The translations under genes and the position numbers were made by a program. Positions 24,717 to 32,714 of a stretch of 64,000 nucleotides of DNA are shown in pieces. How positions within the stretch are numbered: position 1 is the first letter of the stretch; every line of letters begins with the position of its first letter. This stretch comes from JACVRW01 sp963812915 (GTDB taxonomy: Bacteria; Actinomycetota; Thermoleophilia; Solirubrobacterales; Thermoleophilaceae): positions 186,001 through 250,000 of the forward strand of contig CAWEXB010000009.1 in assembly GCA_963812915.1 (NCBI GenBank), written 5' to 3'. The notes below the pieces were generated by a model. It had not been told where the DNA came from. It worked only from the letters and a program-made list of their open reading frames with translations, and made no database searches.

Positions 24717-25411
24717 GTCCGGCCTCCGCCCAGCTCGTCGGGGCTGTACTCGTCGTGCCTGCGTACCCATGAGCCGGTGGGATCCTGCGGTACGCCGTCG
24801 GGCGCGTCCTGCCACTCCTCCTGGCGGCCGAACGGCGTGATGTCCAGCAGCCCCCAGACGCTGCTGAGGTCCTCGGCGGCGCGGCCGCTGGCGAAGTAGC
24901 TGCGGTAGATCTGGTCACCGTCGCGCAGGAAGACGTTGACACCCCAGTACTCGGGGACGTCGAAGTCCGCCGAGAAATCGTCGAGGGTCGTGTACCAGGG
25001 CACGTCCCAACCCATGCGCTTGCGGTAGTCGTGGATCGCGCCTTGGGAGCCGGCCGACACGAAGACCAGCGTCGTGTCACGCGCGTTGAGGTGGGTGAGA
25101 TTCGGCAGGTTGTCGGCGAACATGGTGCAGCCCGGACAGCCCTGCTCGGGATACTCGGCGATGTCCATTCCCGGGTCCAGGAAGAAGCGGTAGACGATCA
25201 GCTGTCGACGCCCCTCGAAGAGTTCGAGGAGGCTGACCTCGCCCTCCGGGCCCGCGAAGCGGTAGTCCTTATCGACCCGGACCATGGGCAAGCGGCGGCG
25301 CTCAGCCGCCAGCGCGTCGCGCGCGCGAGTGAGCTGCTTCTCCTTGACTAGGAGCGCCTCGCGTTCGGAGTTCCACTCTTCTTCGGACACGACAGCGGTT
25401 GGGATGGTCAT
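24713..25411 (-). CDS. DUF899 family thioredoxin-like protein
   Basis: Protein of 232 aa: EEWNSEREALLVKEKQLTRA at the start, RQLIVYRFFLDPGMDIAEYP and CPGCTMFADNLPNL in the middle, and YFASGRAAEDLSSVWGLLDI near the end, all characteristic of DUF899. The family has a thioredoxin-like fold with a conserved Cys pair (CPGC) but no established reaction. The ATG at 25411 faces the ArsR regulator across a 68-bp promoter region, and the VOC gene overlaps its stop. Confidence 0.88.
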   Translation of the reverse strand: MTIPTAVVSEEEWNSEREALLVKEKQLTRARDALAAERRRLPMVRVDKDYRFAGPEGEVSLLELFEGRRQLIVYRFFLDPGMDIAEYPEQGCPGCTMFADNLPNLTHLNARDTTLVFVSAGSQGAIHDYRKRMGWDVPWYTTLDDFSADFDVPEYWGVNVFLRDGDQIYRSYFASGRAAEDLSSVWGLLDITPFGRQEEWQDAPDGVPQDPTGSWVRRHDEYSPDELGGGRT

Positions 25412-25473
25412 CGGTCTCCTCTTCGTCGGGCTCGGACAGACGGCGTGCGGATCGCCGCTGTGGCGGTACACTA

Positions 25474-25485
25474 AACCAAATGGTT
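25474..25485. promoter_or_regulatory. Palindrome over the ArsR-family start codon
   Basis: AACCA-AA-TGGTT is a perfect inverted repeat that overlaps the ATG of the ArsR-like gene, in the short region shared with the divergent DUF899 gene. Binding here would block both initiation and the divergent promoter. It is a candidate operator only. Confidence 0.4.
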
Positions 25486-25809
25486 GAACGAACCTCGTTG
25501 GACCGGCTCTTCCACGCCGTCGCTCACGAAGCCAGGCGTGACATGCTCGAGCGGTTGGTGGCGGAAGACCTGACGATCGGCGCGCTGGCCGAGCCATTTG
25601 AGATGTCGTTTCCCGCCGCGTCCAAGCACGTGAGGGTGCTCGAGAGCGTCGGGCTGATCGAGCGGACGGTCGAGGGCCGGGCGCACCGGTGCCGGCTGCG
25701 TGCCGCAACGCTTGAGCCGGCCAGCGCCTGGCTGCAGCCCTACGAGCGCTACTGGACGGAGCGTCTCGACGCGCTCGAGGACGTGATCGCTCGGTCGGGC
25801 GACCGGTGA
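25480..25809 (+). CDS. ArsR-family winged-helix regulator
   Basis: Repressor of 109 aa: DRLFHAVAHEARRDMLERL, then the helix-turn-helix MSFPAASKHVRVLESVGLIE and wing RTVEGRAHRCRL. It is of the non-metal subgroup commonly paired with SRPBCC/AHSA1 proteins. The ATG at 25480 lies within a palindrome. The following SRPBCC gene overlaps its stop (GTGA), so they are co-translated; the DUF899-VOC pair is divergent. All four probably form one regulon. Confidence 0.9.
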   Translation: MVERTSLDRLFHAVAHEARRDMLERLVAEDLTIGALAEPFEMSFPAASKHVRVLESVGLIERTVEGRAHRCRLRAATLEPASAWLQPYERYWTERLDALEDVIARSGDR

Positions 25810-26270
25810 CCTCCGTCAAGCTCCAACGGACGATCCCGGCATCGCCGGCGACGGTCTACCGCGCTTGGCTCGACCCTGAGCTCCTGTTGCGGTGGTCGGC
25901 GCCGGTCGGGTGGGAGGCTGTTCGCGTGGAGGTCGACGAGCGTGTCGGCGGGCACTACCGCTGCTGGCACGTCGATGGTGACGGCCGGGAGGTTGGCGGC
26001 TTCGACAGCGAGATCCTCGAGCTCGTGCCCGACGAGCGCATCGTGCTGCGCTGGCAGTTCGTCGGCCCGGACCGCCGCCCGCTTGCAGAGCCAAGTTCCC
26101 GGCTGACCATCACGCTGCGCCCCGTGCCACCCGACGCGTGCGAGCTCACCCTGGTCCACGATCGACTCGATGGCCTCGAGCGAACCATGCCCGGCATGAC
26201 CGACGCGACCCGCCGCGGCTGGTCGGGCACCTTGGTCCGGCTGGAGCGGACCGTCCGCGCAGGCTCCTAG
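25806..26270 (+). CDS. SRPBCC (AHSA1-like) domain protein
   Basis: START-like hydrophobic-pocket protein of 154 aa: LQRTIPASPATVYRAWLDPE, GHYRCWHVDGDGREVGGF and GMTDATRRGWSGTLVRLE are standard AHSA1/CalC-like positions. Such proteins bind lipophilic ligands; the ligand is unknown. GTG at 25806 overlaps the ArsR stop by four bases, a recurrent ArsR-SRPBCC pairing. Confidence 0.88.
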   Translation: MTSVKLQRTIPASPATVYRAWLDPELLLRWSAPVGWEAVRVEVDERVGGHYRCWHVDGDGREVGGFDSEILELVPDERIVLRWQFVGPDRRPLAEPSSRLTITLRPVPPDACELTLVHDRLDGLERTMPGMTDATRRGWSGTLVRLERTVRAGS

Positions 26271-26441
26271 ACAGATGGCCGGGCGGCTCGGGCCGCGAGG
26301 CCGCACTGCCCCTTCGCGCGATCTGCGGAACTCACGGAGGGCCACGTGACGCGCCCTGCCGATCGTCCCGAGCCAGGGGCTTGGTTCGCGCGCCCGACAC
26401 GCTCGAGAGCCAGGGCCGAGCCGGTTGGGAGGATGAACACC

Positions 26442-27326
26442 ATGATCGATCTCGATACCGCATACGAGTTCATGGCGAGTAACGCCCGGTTGCTCGATCG
26501 CCGCAGGTTCGAGGTGGTCGTTCAGGGCGCTCCGCCGGAAGGCGTGCTGGCGGCCTTGGAGGCCTACCGCAACGCCGACGGCGGCTACAGCTGGGGCCTC
26601 GAGCCAGATCTGAGAGCCACCGAGAGCCAGCCGGGTCCGGCCCTGCACGCCTTCGAGGTCTTCGAGGACATCGCCCCGGCGACCTCACCGCGGGCGCTCG
26701 AGCTATGTGACTGGCTGGACGTGGCCACCCTGGACGACGGCGGGCTGCCGTTCGCGCTCGCGGTCGGCAACAGCGCGGGCTGCGCGCCGTTTTGGGCCGA
26801 CGCCGATCCAACGGTCTCCTCGCTCCAGATCACCGCGATCGTGACCGCCATGGCTCATCGGGTGGCGGCGAGCGACCCGGCCGTGGCGAAGCACGACTGG
26901 CTGCGGAGCGCCACCGACTACTGCCTGCAGGCGAGCGAGGCGATGGCCGACGAGCTACCCGCGATGGCCCGGGCCTTCGCGCTCCAGGCGCTGGACGCCG
27001 CGGCGTACACCCGCCCCGAGGCCGACGCCGTCATCGAGCGTCTCGCCGCGCCCATCCCGGAGAGCGGACAGCTGCACGTCAGCGGCGGCCTGCCCGACGA
27101 GTTCATGCGCCCGCTCGACTTCGCACCCTTACCCGACGGCGCGGCTCGAAAACTGCTGAGCGCCGAGTCGGTCGCCGCCGACCTGGAGCGACTCGCGACC
27201 GCCCAGCAGGACGATGGCGGCTGGCCGCTCGAGTTCCAGGCCTACTCGCCCGCAGCAGCGCTCGAGTGGCGCGGCCACCTGACCGTGAACGCCCTGTACC
27301 TCCTGAGGCGCAACGGCGTGATCTAA
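26442..27326 (+). CDS. Prenyltransferase/terpene-cyclase-like alpha-toroid protein, unknown function
   Basis: Protein of 294 aa with helical repeats that recall the alpha/alpha toroid of terpene cyclases and prenyltransferases: ALEAYRNADGGYSWGLEPDL near the start and ATAQQDDGGWPLEFQAYSP near the end, each with a QxxDGGW-like turn. The DXDD or metal-site motifs of active cyclases are not obvious, so the catalytic role is uncertain. GGGAGG at 26427-26432 is nine bases before ATG 26442, which I prefer over ATG 26433 directly abutting it. Confidence 0.7.
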   Translation: MIDLDTAYEFMASNARLLDRRRFEVVVQGAPPEGVLAALEAYRNADGGYSWGLEPDLRATESQPGPALHAFEVFEDIAPATSPRALELCDWLDVATLDDGGLPFALAVGNSAGCAPFWADADPTVSSLQITAIVTAMAHRVAASDPAVAKHDWLRSATDYCLQASEAMADELPAMARAFALQALDAAAYTRPEADAVIERLAAPIPESGQLHVSGGLPDEFMRPLDFAPLPDGAARKLLSAESVAADLERLATAQQDDGGWPLEFQAYSPAAALEWRGHLTVNALYLLRRNGVI

Positions 27327-27415
27327 CGCCCCCATCCCGGTCGTCTGACGCTCGACGGCGGGACGCTCGCAACCACGCGAGAGGCAGCACCCGGCGCCTT
27401 GGCGGCCTCACGCCT

Positions 27416-27436
27416 GCCGCGCGTGATCCGCGCGGC
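27416..27436. terminator. Hairpin between convergent genes
   Basis: Perfect inverted repeat GCCGCGCG-TGATC-CGCGCGGC in the 188-bp gap between the toroid protein and the convergent hydrolase gene. Without a U-tract it is a weak candidate, but its position suits a bidirectional terminator. Confidence 0.45.
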
Positions 27437-27514
27437 GGCCCTGGCCCCTCGAAGGCGCGCGCGTCAGTCCGAGGCAGTCACCGCTACAGCCCCTCGCGAG
27501 CGGTGGAGGTGGAG

Positions 27515-29126
27515 TTAGCCCCCGCCGAGGCCGAAGTCCGGATCGAAGGGCTGCTGATCGGACTGGCAGACCGTGCCCGCCGGTGGGGTGATCAGCTCGG
27601 TCAGGTAGGCGACCGTCGCCTGGTCTACGCAGGCGCTCGGGTTCTGGAAGCTCAGGTGGCCGTAGCCCTCGTGGGTGAGCAGGACCGCGTTGCCGAGGTA
27701 GCGCTCGGCGCGCACGGCGTTGGCGTAGCCCGTGTTGGGGTCGTGGCGCTGTGTTGATCAGCAGGATCGGGTTCGGGGTCGTGGCGCCCCAGGGCCCGCG
27801 GTAGTTGTCCTCGCCGCGCACCGGCCAGGAGGCGCAGGGGGCCCACCGCCACCAGCCCTGCACGCGGCCCTGGAGCCGGCCGATCCGCTCGAGTCGTCCG
27901 ATCACCTGCGGCCAGGCCCGCACTCCCCTGAGGGCCGGGGCGTCGGCGCAGGAGATCGCCGCCGAGGTCGTCACGCCGGCCCAGCCCGCGACCGAGGTAG
28001 GGCCGCGTGCCCCGGTCTCGAGCGCCGATCCGTCGCCCCCCAGCGCGGCGGCGAGAGCCGCCGCGTTTGCCGGCCACCGAATGGGAGCCCTCAGCGGCTC
28101 GAACTGCGACAGCAGCAGATCGCCGTAGCTCAGCTCCTCGGGCGACGACAGCGGCGGCCTCGCCCCCGGAGCCGGGATCGGCGCGCGCCTCACCTGCGCG
28201 AACAACTGCTCGACGCGCTCGGCCGCGGTCTGGCCGCCACCGGCGAGCGCGCAACGCTCCGGTCCCGCGCCGTCGCACAACGCGAGGAACTGGTCAAAGA
28301 CCTCGTCGGCCGAGCTGGCGTCGCTGGCGGACCTCGCCTCGGCCCCCTCCGAGTCTTCGGGCGCGTCGACGATGCCCATGAGCAGCATCGCCCGGATCCG
28401 GTCGGGGAACATGTTGGCGTAGGTCTGGCCGATGAGGGTGCCGTAGGAGAGGCCGACGTAGGTGAGCTTCTCCTCGCCGGCGAGGACGCGCAGGTGGTCG
28501 AGGTCGCGGGCGGTGTCGGCGGTCGAGATGTGCGGCAGAAGCCAGCCGCTGACCTCGCCGCAGCGCCGGGCCAGGTCGGCGGTCTTGCGCGCGAAGCGCT
28601 CCGAGGCGGCGTTGGTGCTGGGGATCGATTCGCCGGCCCAGAAGATCGCCTCGCTCCGCGGGTTGCGGAAGCAGTGCACCCGGGTGCTGGCGTTGGTGCC
28701 GCGGGGATCCCAGCTGACGACGTCGAAGCGCCCGCCGCCGAAGGCGTCGATCCCCTCGGGATCGCCCTGCACCAGGTCGACGCCGCTCGATCCCGGTCCG
28801 CCCGGGTTGATGAACAGCGTGCCGATCCGCTCGTCCGGGTTGCTGGCGAGGTGGCGGATCACCGCCAGGCTGATCGTGCGCCCGTTCGGGCGATCCCAGT
28901 CGAGCGGCACCCGGATCCGGGCGCACTGCAGACCCTCGCCGGGAGGAACGCATGCCGCCCACGGGATCGGTGCGCCGACCGGGCCAGCCGCGCGCGGCGA
29001 TCCGGAGCCGCGGGCAACCGCGTCGCCGGCCGGGAGCGCGACGACGCAGCCAGCGGCCAAGGCCGCGGCGGCGACAAGCAGCTTGCGTACGGCGGCCACA
29101 AAGGACCCCGTAGCCGATGAATCCAT
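27515..29126 (-). CDS. Secreted TAP-like alpha/beta-hydrolase (tripeptidyl aminopeptidase type; one frame shift)
   Basis: About 536 aa when corrected. An N-terminal signal peptide (KLLVAAAALAAGCVVALPAG) is followed by an alpha/beta-hydrolase fold: oxyanion region INPGGPGSSG, nucleophile Ser in YVGLSYGTLIGQ, and C-terminal TAP-like domain with catalytic His in LTHEGYGHLSFQ. The frame breaks near 27749; deleting one base joins PILLINT to RHDPNTGYANAV, and the length is one more than a multiple of three. It is likely an exported exopeptidase or esterase. The divergent AraC gene lies upstream. Confidence 0.85.
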
Positions 29127-29207
29127 GCGAATCCTTTCCAGCCACTGGAGCGCCCCAGCAGCCCCGTCCAACCTAGCCGCCCGAGCGCCGCACGTCAACG
29201 CGATGGT

Positions 29208-30110
29208 CTACGCGGACGCCGCCGTTTCGCGCAGTGCCACCGCGTCGTGGCTCGGCGGCACGCCGAACATCCGCCGGTACTCGCGGCTGAACTGAGAGGG
29301 GCTGTCGTAGCCGACGGCAAAGCCGACACCGGCGACGTCGCCGGGTTCGGCGATCAGCCGCGCCCTCGCGTCGTGCAGGCGGATCTGCTTCTGGAACTCG
29401 ATCGGCGTCATCGAAGTCACCGCTCGGAAGTGGCGGTAAAACGAGGAGACGCTCATCGTCGCGAGTGCGGCGAGCTCCTCGACGCGCAGCGTCTCGTTGT
29501 AGTGGCCGCGGATCCAGCGGATCGCACGGGCCAGGTGCGCGAGGCGACTGTCGGCCAGCCCGATCTGCCGCACGGTCGCGCCCTGCGGGCCGGTGAGGAG
29601 CCGCCACAGGACCTCGCGCTCGACGCCGGCCGCCAGCGCGGCCGCGTCCTCGGGCGCGTCGAGCAGCGCGAGCAGCCGGCCGATCGCATCGATCAGCGCC
29701 GGTGACGCGTCGCTGACGGCGATCCCGGCGGGCGTGGCGTCGGCGGCGCCCGGGAGGCCCGTGGCCACCGGAGCCGTTTCGAGCAGCAGCGCGGCGATCC
29801 TCTCCGGGCGCAGCTCGACTACGACGGCGAGGAACGGCTCCTCGGCCGTGGCGTGCGTGATACGCCCGGTCACGGGCAGCGCGACCGACACGACGAGGAA
29901 CTGCCCGGGCCCGTAGATGAATGTCCGGCCGCTCAGAGCCGTCTCCTTGACGCCTTGCGCAATGACAGAGAGCGTCGGCTCGATCACGTTCCCCGGCGGC
30001 TGGGTGGTCGTCGGCGTGCGGACGACCGAGACACCGGGCAGCGCCGTCGGCGTCCGGCCTTCGCCCGCATGGCGGGTGATCGACTCCCGGAGGCGAGCCA
30101 ACGTGTTCAC
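29208..30110 (-). CDS. AraC-family transcriptional regulator
   Basis: Regulator of 300 aa. The N-terminal cupin-like AraC_N domain (GNVIEPTLSVIAQGVKETAL, YGPGQFLVVSVALPV) is followed by the double helix-turn-helix (LAALATMSVSSFYRHFRAVT, then GFAVGYDSPSQFSREYRRMF). The start is GTG at 30110. The divergent aldo/keto reductase begins 112 bases away, an arrangement usual for this AraC subgroup controlling a reductase. Confidence 0.92.
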   Translation of the reverse strand: MNTLARLRESITRHAGEGRTPTALPGVSVVRTPTTTQPPGNVIEPTLSVIAQGVKETALSGRTFIYGPGQFLVVSVALPVTGRITHATAEEPFLAVVVELRPERIAALLLETAPVATGLPGAADATPAGIAVSDASPALIDAIGRLLALLDAPEDAAALAAGVEREVLWRLLTGPQGATVRQIGLADSRLAHLARAIRWIRGHYNETLRVEELAALATMSVSSFYRHFRAVTSMTPIEFQKQIRLHDARARLIAEPGDVAGVGFAVGYDSPSQFSREYRRMFGVPPSHDAVALRETAASA

Positions 30111-30221
30111 GCACCCAGTGAATCACGCGGGCGCATTTTCACTGCGGCGATTGGCAAGATCGTGCAAGAGTCGGGCAGCATCGATCTAACGCACTCGAGC
30201 GCGCAGTGGTGTCATCGAGCC

Positions 30222-31310
30222 ATGACCTCTCTCGACTCCTACGTCACGCTCGGCCGCTCCGGTCTGCGCGTCAGCCCGCTCACCCTCGGCGCGATGACCT
30301 TCGGCGAGGACTGGGGCTGGGGCGCGAGCCCCGAGACCTCCGAGGCAATTCTCGCCGAATATCTCGACCGCGGCGGCAACGTCGTGGACACCGCCAACAT
30401 CTACACCAACGGGCACTCCGAGAAGATCGTCGGCGACTTCCTCGCCGCGCGGCCAGGCCTGCGCGAGCGCGTCGTGCTGAGCACCAAGTTCTTCGGCAAC
30501 CTCCATCCCGGGGACCCCAACGGTGGCGGAGGTGGCCGCAAGGCACTCATCGCCCAGCTGGAGGACTCGCTGCGCCGCCTGCAGACCGACTACGTCGATC
30601 TCTACTGGCTGCACAACTGGGATCGCCGCGCCCCGATCGACGAAACGCTCCGCGCGCTCGACGACCTCGTGGCCGCCGGCAAGGTCCGCTACGTCGGCCT
30701 GTCCGACGTCCCGGCCTGGGTCGCCGCACAGGCCCAGACGATCGCCCACTTCCGTGGCTGGGCGCCCATCACCGCGCTGCAGCTCGAGTACTCGCTGCTC
30801 GAGCGCACGCCCGAAGGCGACCTGCTGCCGATGGCCGAAGCCCTTGGCATCGGCGTCCTACCGTGGGGTCCACTGCGCGGCGGCCGGCTGTCGGGCAAGT
30901 ACGCCCGCAACAACGGCGCGCCCGCTGATAGCCGAAGCGCGACGGGCCGACACGCCGAGCTGACCGAGCGGGATTGGGACGTGATCGACGCTGTCGCGCG
31001 CGCCGCGGCGGAGCTCGCTGTCAGCTCGGCGGAGGTCGCGCTCGCCTGGGTGCGCAGCCGCCCCGCGGTCACCTCCACGCTCATCGGAGCCCGCACGATC
31101 GAACAGCTGCGGTCCAATCTCGCGTCGCTGGAGATCACGCTCACGCCCGAGCAGCTCGCCGCTCTCAACGAACCGTCGATGCCGTCGCTCGGCTTCCCCG
31201 CGGCCATCATCGCGGAAATCACCCCAGCATTCGGCTTCGGCGGGGCGACCGTGGACGGTGTCGAGCTCCCGGTGTGGCCGCAGCTGCTCACCAACTCAGC
31301 CCGCTACTGA
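30222..31310 (+). CDS. Aldo/keto reductase
   Basis: NADPH-dependent oxidoreductase of 362 aa with a (beta/alpha)8 barrel: LTLGAMTFGEDWGWG, the catalytic Asp/Tyr segment GNVVDTANIYTNG, Lys in VVLSTKFFGN and His in DLYWLHNWDR. The C-terminal TLIGARTIEQLRSNL binds NADP. ATG at 30222 gives the family's usual start. It is probably regulated by the divergent AraC protein. Substrate unknown. Confidence 0.92.
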   Translation: MTSLDSYVTLGRSGLRVSPLTLGAMTFGEDWGWGASPETSEAILAEYLDRGGNVVDTANIYTNGHSEKIVGDFLAARPGLRERVVLSTKFFGNLHPGDPNGGGGGRKALIAQLEDSLRRLQTDYVDLYWLHNWDRRAPIDETLRALDDLVAAGKVRYVGLSDVPAWVAAQAQTIAHFRGWAPITALQLEYSLLERTPEGDLLPMAEALGIGVLPWGPLRGGRLSGKYARNNGAPADSRSATGRHAELTERDWDVIDAVARAAAELAVSSAEVALAWVRSRPAVTSTLIGARTIEQLRSNLASLEITLTPEQLAALNEPSMPSLGFPAAIIAEITPAFGFGGATVDGVELPVWPQLLTNSARY

Positions 31311-31318
31311 GCCCAAGA

Positions 31319-31340
31319 TCGATGTAGCGCGTACAATCGA
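31319..31340. promoter_or_regulatory. Candidate promoter/operator of the Phd-PIN module
   Basis: TCGATGTA-GCGCG-TACAATCGA is a nearly perfect palindrome (one extra base in the right arm) 6 bases before the antitoxin ATG, and TACAAT within it could serve as a -10 box. Phd-type antitoxins bind such sites to repress their own operon. Confidence 0.5.
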
Positions 31341-31345
31341 CCAGT

Positions 31346-31633
31346 ATGACGCCACATCGCGAACCCCTGAAGACCGAGGTCGGCGTCCGTGAACTACACG
31401 ACCGCCTCAGCCGCTACATCCAGCACGTCCAGGGAGGCGCGGAGGTCGTCGTGACGATGCGTGGCCGACGCGTCGCGCGTCTGGTCCCGGTGGACGAGAT
31501 TGACCCCCTGGCAGACCTCCGCGCCCGCGGCCTGGTTCGCGAGCCGATCGCGCCGCGTCACCCGCGCGCTGAACGGGCGCGGTTGAAGGCCGCCGAGCCC
31601 GTGTCCGACCTCGTCGCAGACCAACGGCGCTGA
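31346..31633 (+). CDS. Phd/YefM-family antitoxin
   Basis: Antitoxin of 95 aa. The N-terminal EVGVRELHDRLSRYIQHVQG and EVVVTMRGRRVARLVPVDE are the DNA-binding Phd/YefM fold; the charged C-terminal 40 residues should wrap the toxin. It overlaps the PIN gene by four bases (CTGA), ensuring coupled translation, and an operator-like palindrome lies just upstream. Confidence 0.9.
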   Translation: MTPHREPLKTEVGVRELHDRLSRYIQHVQGGAEVVVTMRGRRVARLVPVDEIDPLADLRARGLVREPIAPRHPRAERARLKAAEPVSDLVADQRR

Positions 31634-32055
31634 TCGTCTACTTCGATACGTCGGCGCTGATCAAGCTGATCTTCGACGAACCTGGCTCCGAGCTCGCCGT
31701 GGAGCTCTGGGACCGAGGCGACCTCCTGGTCTCGAGCCAGCTCGTCTACCCGGAAACGCGCGCGGCACTCGCAGCGGCTGCGCGCGCGGGCCGCATCGAT
31801 CAACCGACGCATATCAGCGCGGTCGCCGCGCTCGAAGGCCTCTACGCTCAGTTGCGCATCATCGCGATCGACGACCCGCTCGCCCGCCAAGCCGGCGATC
31901 TCGCCAGCGAGTACGCCCTACGCGGCTACGACGCCGTCCACCTCGCATGCGCGCTGAACGTCGAAGGCGACGACGTGCTGCTGGCAACGTGGGACAAGGC
32001 CCTCAACTCCGCCACGCGCGCAACCGGACAGCTCATCGCCAACGACACCGGCTGA
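31630..32055 (+). CDS. PIN-domain toxin (VapC-like), probable CTG start
   Basis: PIN RNase of 141 aa partnered by Phd. Catalytic acids are in IVYFDTSALIKLIFDE, VYPETRAALAAA, LRGYDAVHLACAL and LLATWDKAL. The family starts right before IVYFD, but no ATG, GTG or TTG exists in frame there: the only candidate is CTG at 31630, which overlaps the antitoxin stop as CTGA, where ATGA or GTGA is usual. A later in-frame start at 31699 would delete the first catalytic Asp. Confidence 0.82.
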   Translation: MIVYFDTSALIKLIFDEPGSELAVELWDRGDLLVSSQLVYPETRAALAAAARAGRIDQPTHISAVAALEGLYAQLRIIAIDDPLARQAGDLASEYALRGYDAVHLACALNVEGDDVLLATWDKALNSATRATGQLIANDTG

Positions 32056-32130
32056 ACCAGTCATTGAGCACGACGATCGCCCACGGCCGGCGAGCCATCG
32101 CAGACGTCGCCAAGAAAACCGCCGCCCGCA

Positions 32131-32166
32131 CGATTTGACGTTCGGCCTTCGAGATCGAAGGTCAAA
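32131..32166. terminator. Hairpin downstream of the Phd-PIN module
   Basis: GATTTGAC and GTCAAATC arms enclose a CTTCGA-GA-TCGAAG inner stem; the left side has a 7-base bulge. It lies between the toxin gene and the tRNA-Arg fragment and could end the toxin-antitoxin transcript. Confidence 0.4.
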
Positions 32167-32199
32167 TCAGCGAAAATCCCAGTATCCATGCGGGTTCGC

Positions 32200-32243
32200 A
32201 GCGCGCCCGTAGGGATTCGAACCCCAGACCTTCGGTTCCGTAG
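32200..32243. repeat. 44-bp direct repeat: 3' part of tRNA-Arg (distal attachment site)
   Basis: Identical over 44 bases to 35845-35888, which is the anticodon-loop-to-3'-end part of the complete tRNA-Arg(ACG) gene. Here the sequence departs from tRNA right after the anticodon loop, so this copy is not a functional tRNA. Same orientation and the lower-coordinate position downstream of the tRNA 3' end fit a distal att site of an element integrated into that tRNA. Confidence 0.85.
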
Positions 32244-32314
32244 GCGGGCGCCCTAGCGGCCCGCAATCCCCAGTCCTCATCGGGAATCCGCTGCACAACG
32301 GCACATTCCGAGGG

Positions 32315-32387
32315 GGACACGAGCGGACACCGAGAGCCACGAGGGGACACGATTTGTTCCCACCTCGTTCCCACCCCTGTTCCCACC
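32315..32387. repeat. Two sets of short phased direct repeats beside the att-like site
   Basis: GGACAC occurs at 32315, 32325 and 32345, and GTTCCCACC at 32356, 32367 and 32379. Spacings of 10-12 and 20 bases are about one or two helical turns. They lie inside the putative island, 70-145 bases from the tRNA-derived repeat. Arm-type integrase or excisionase sites look like this; that role is inference. Confidence 0.5.
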
Positions 32388-32445
32388 CGCGGCCCGATCG
32401 GTACGCCGCAAGCGCTTACGCGACGTGCGCTGCACCATGCGGCAA

Positions 32446-32630
32446 CCGTCGCGGCTCGACGCCGAGCAGATCTTCTCTCTGATGAGCCGCGGGCTCACGC
32501 GCGGCGAGCCGAGCGGATGCTGGTGGGTGGCTTCCTCGAAGTGATCGCCGCCCGGCTCGAGGACGCGCCGTTCCTGCGCGAGGCCGTGTCGGCCGCGCTC
32601 GAACGCGAGCTCGAGCGCGTGCTGGCGTAG
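32446..32630 (+). pseudogene. C-terminal remnant of a SufB/SufD-type Fe-S assembly protein
   Basis: RLDAEQIFSLMSRGLTRGE in one frame and MLVGGFLEVIAARLEDAPFL with REAVSAALERELERVL in another reproduce the last 60 residues of SufD/SufB proteins, whose ends normally read LMSRGL...EAERML. A frame break separates the parts near 32510 and nothing upstream encodes the rest. It sits between the att-like repeat and the MMPL gene. Confidence 0.65.
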
Positions 32631-32714
32631 CTCAGCGTAGGACCCCAGGCGTAGGACAAAGAGTCTTCTCCTGGCCGACGACAGGGCGCGGCGACACGAG
32701 CACAATCCGGGGGC

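Noticed and set aside
29853..30221. Upstream in-frame extension of the aldo/keto reductase
   Set aside because: The extra residues lie antisense to the AraC gene, lack family conservation and pass through the divergent promoter region.
32162..32386. Minus-strand 74-codon frame across the tRNA-Arg fragment
   Set aside because: Its C-terminal half is simply tRNA sequence translated; such frames are common artefacts over tRNA genes. The same artefact occurs at 35807-36028.
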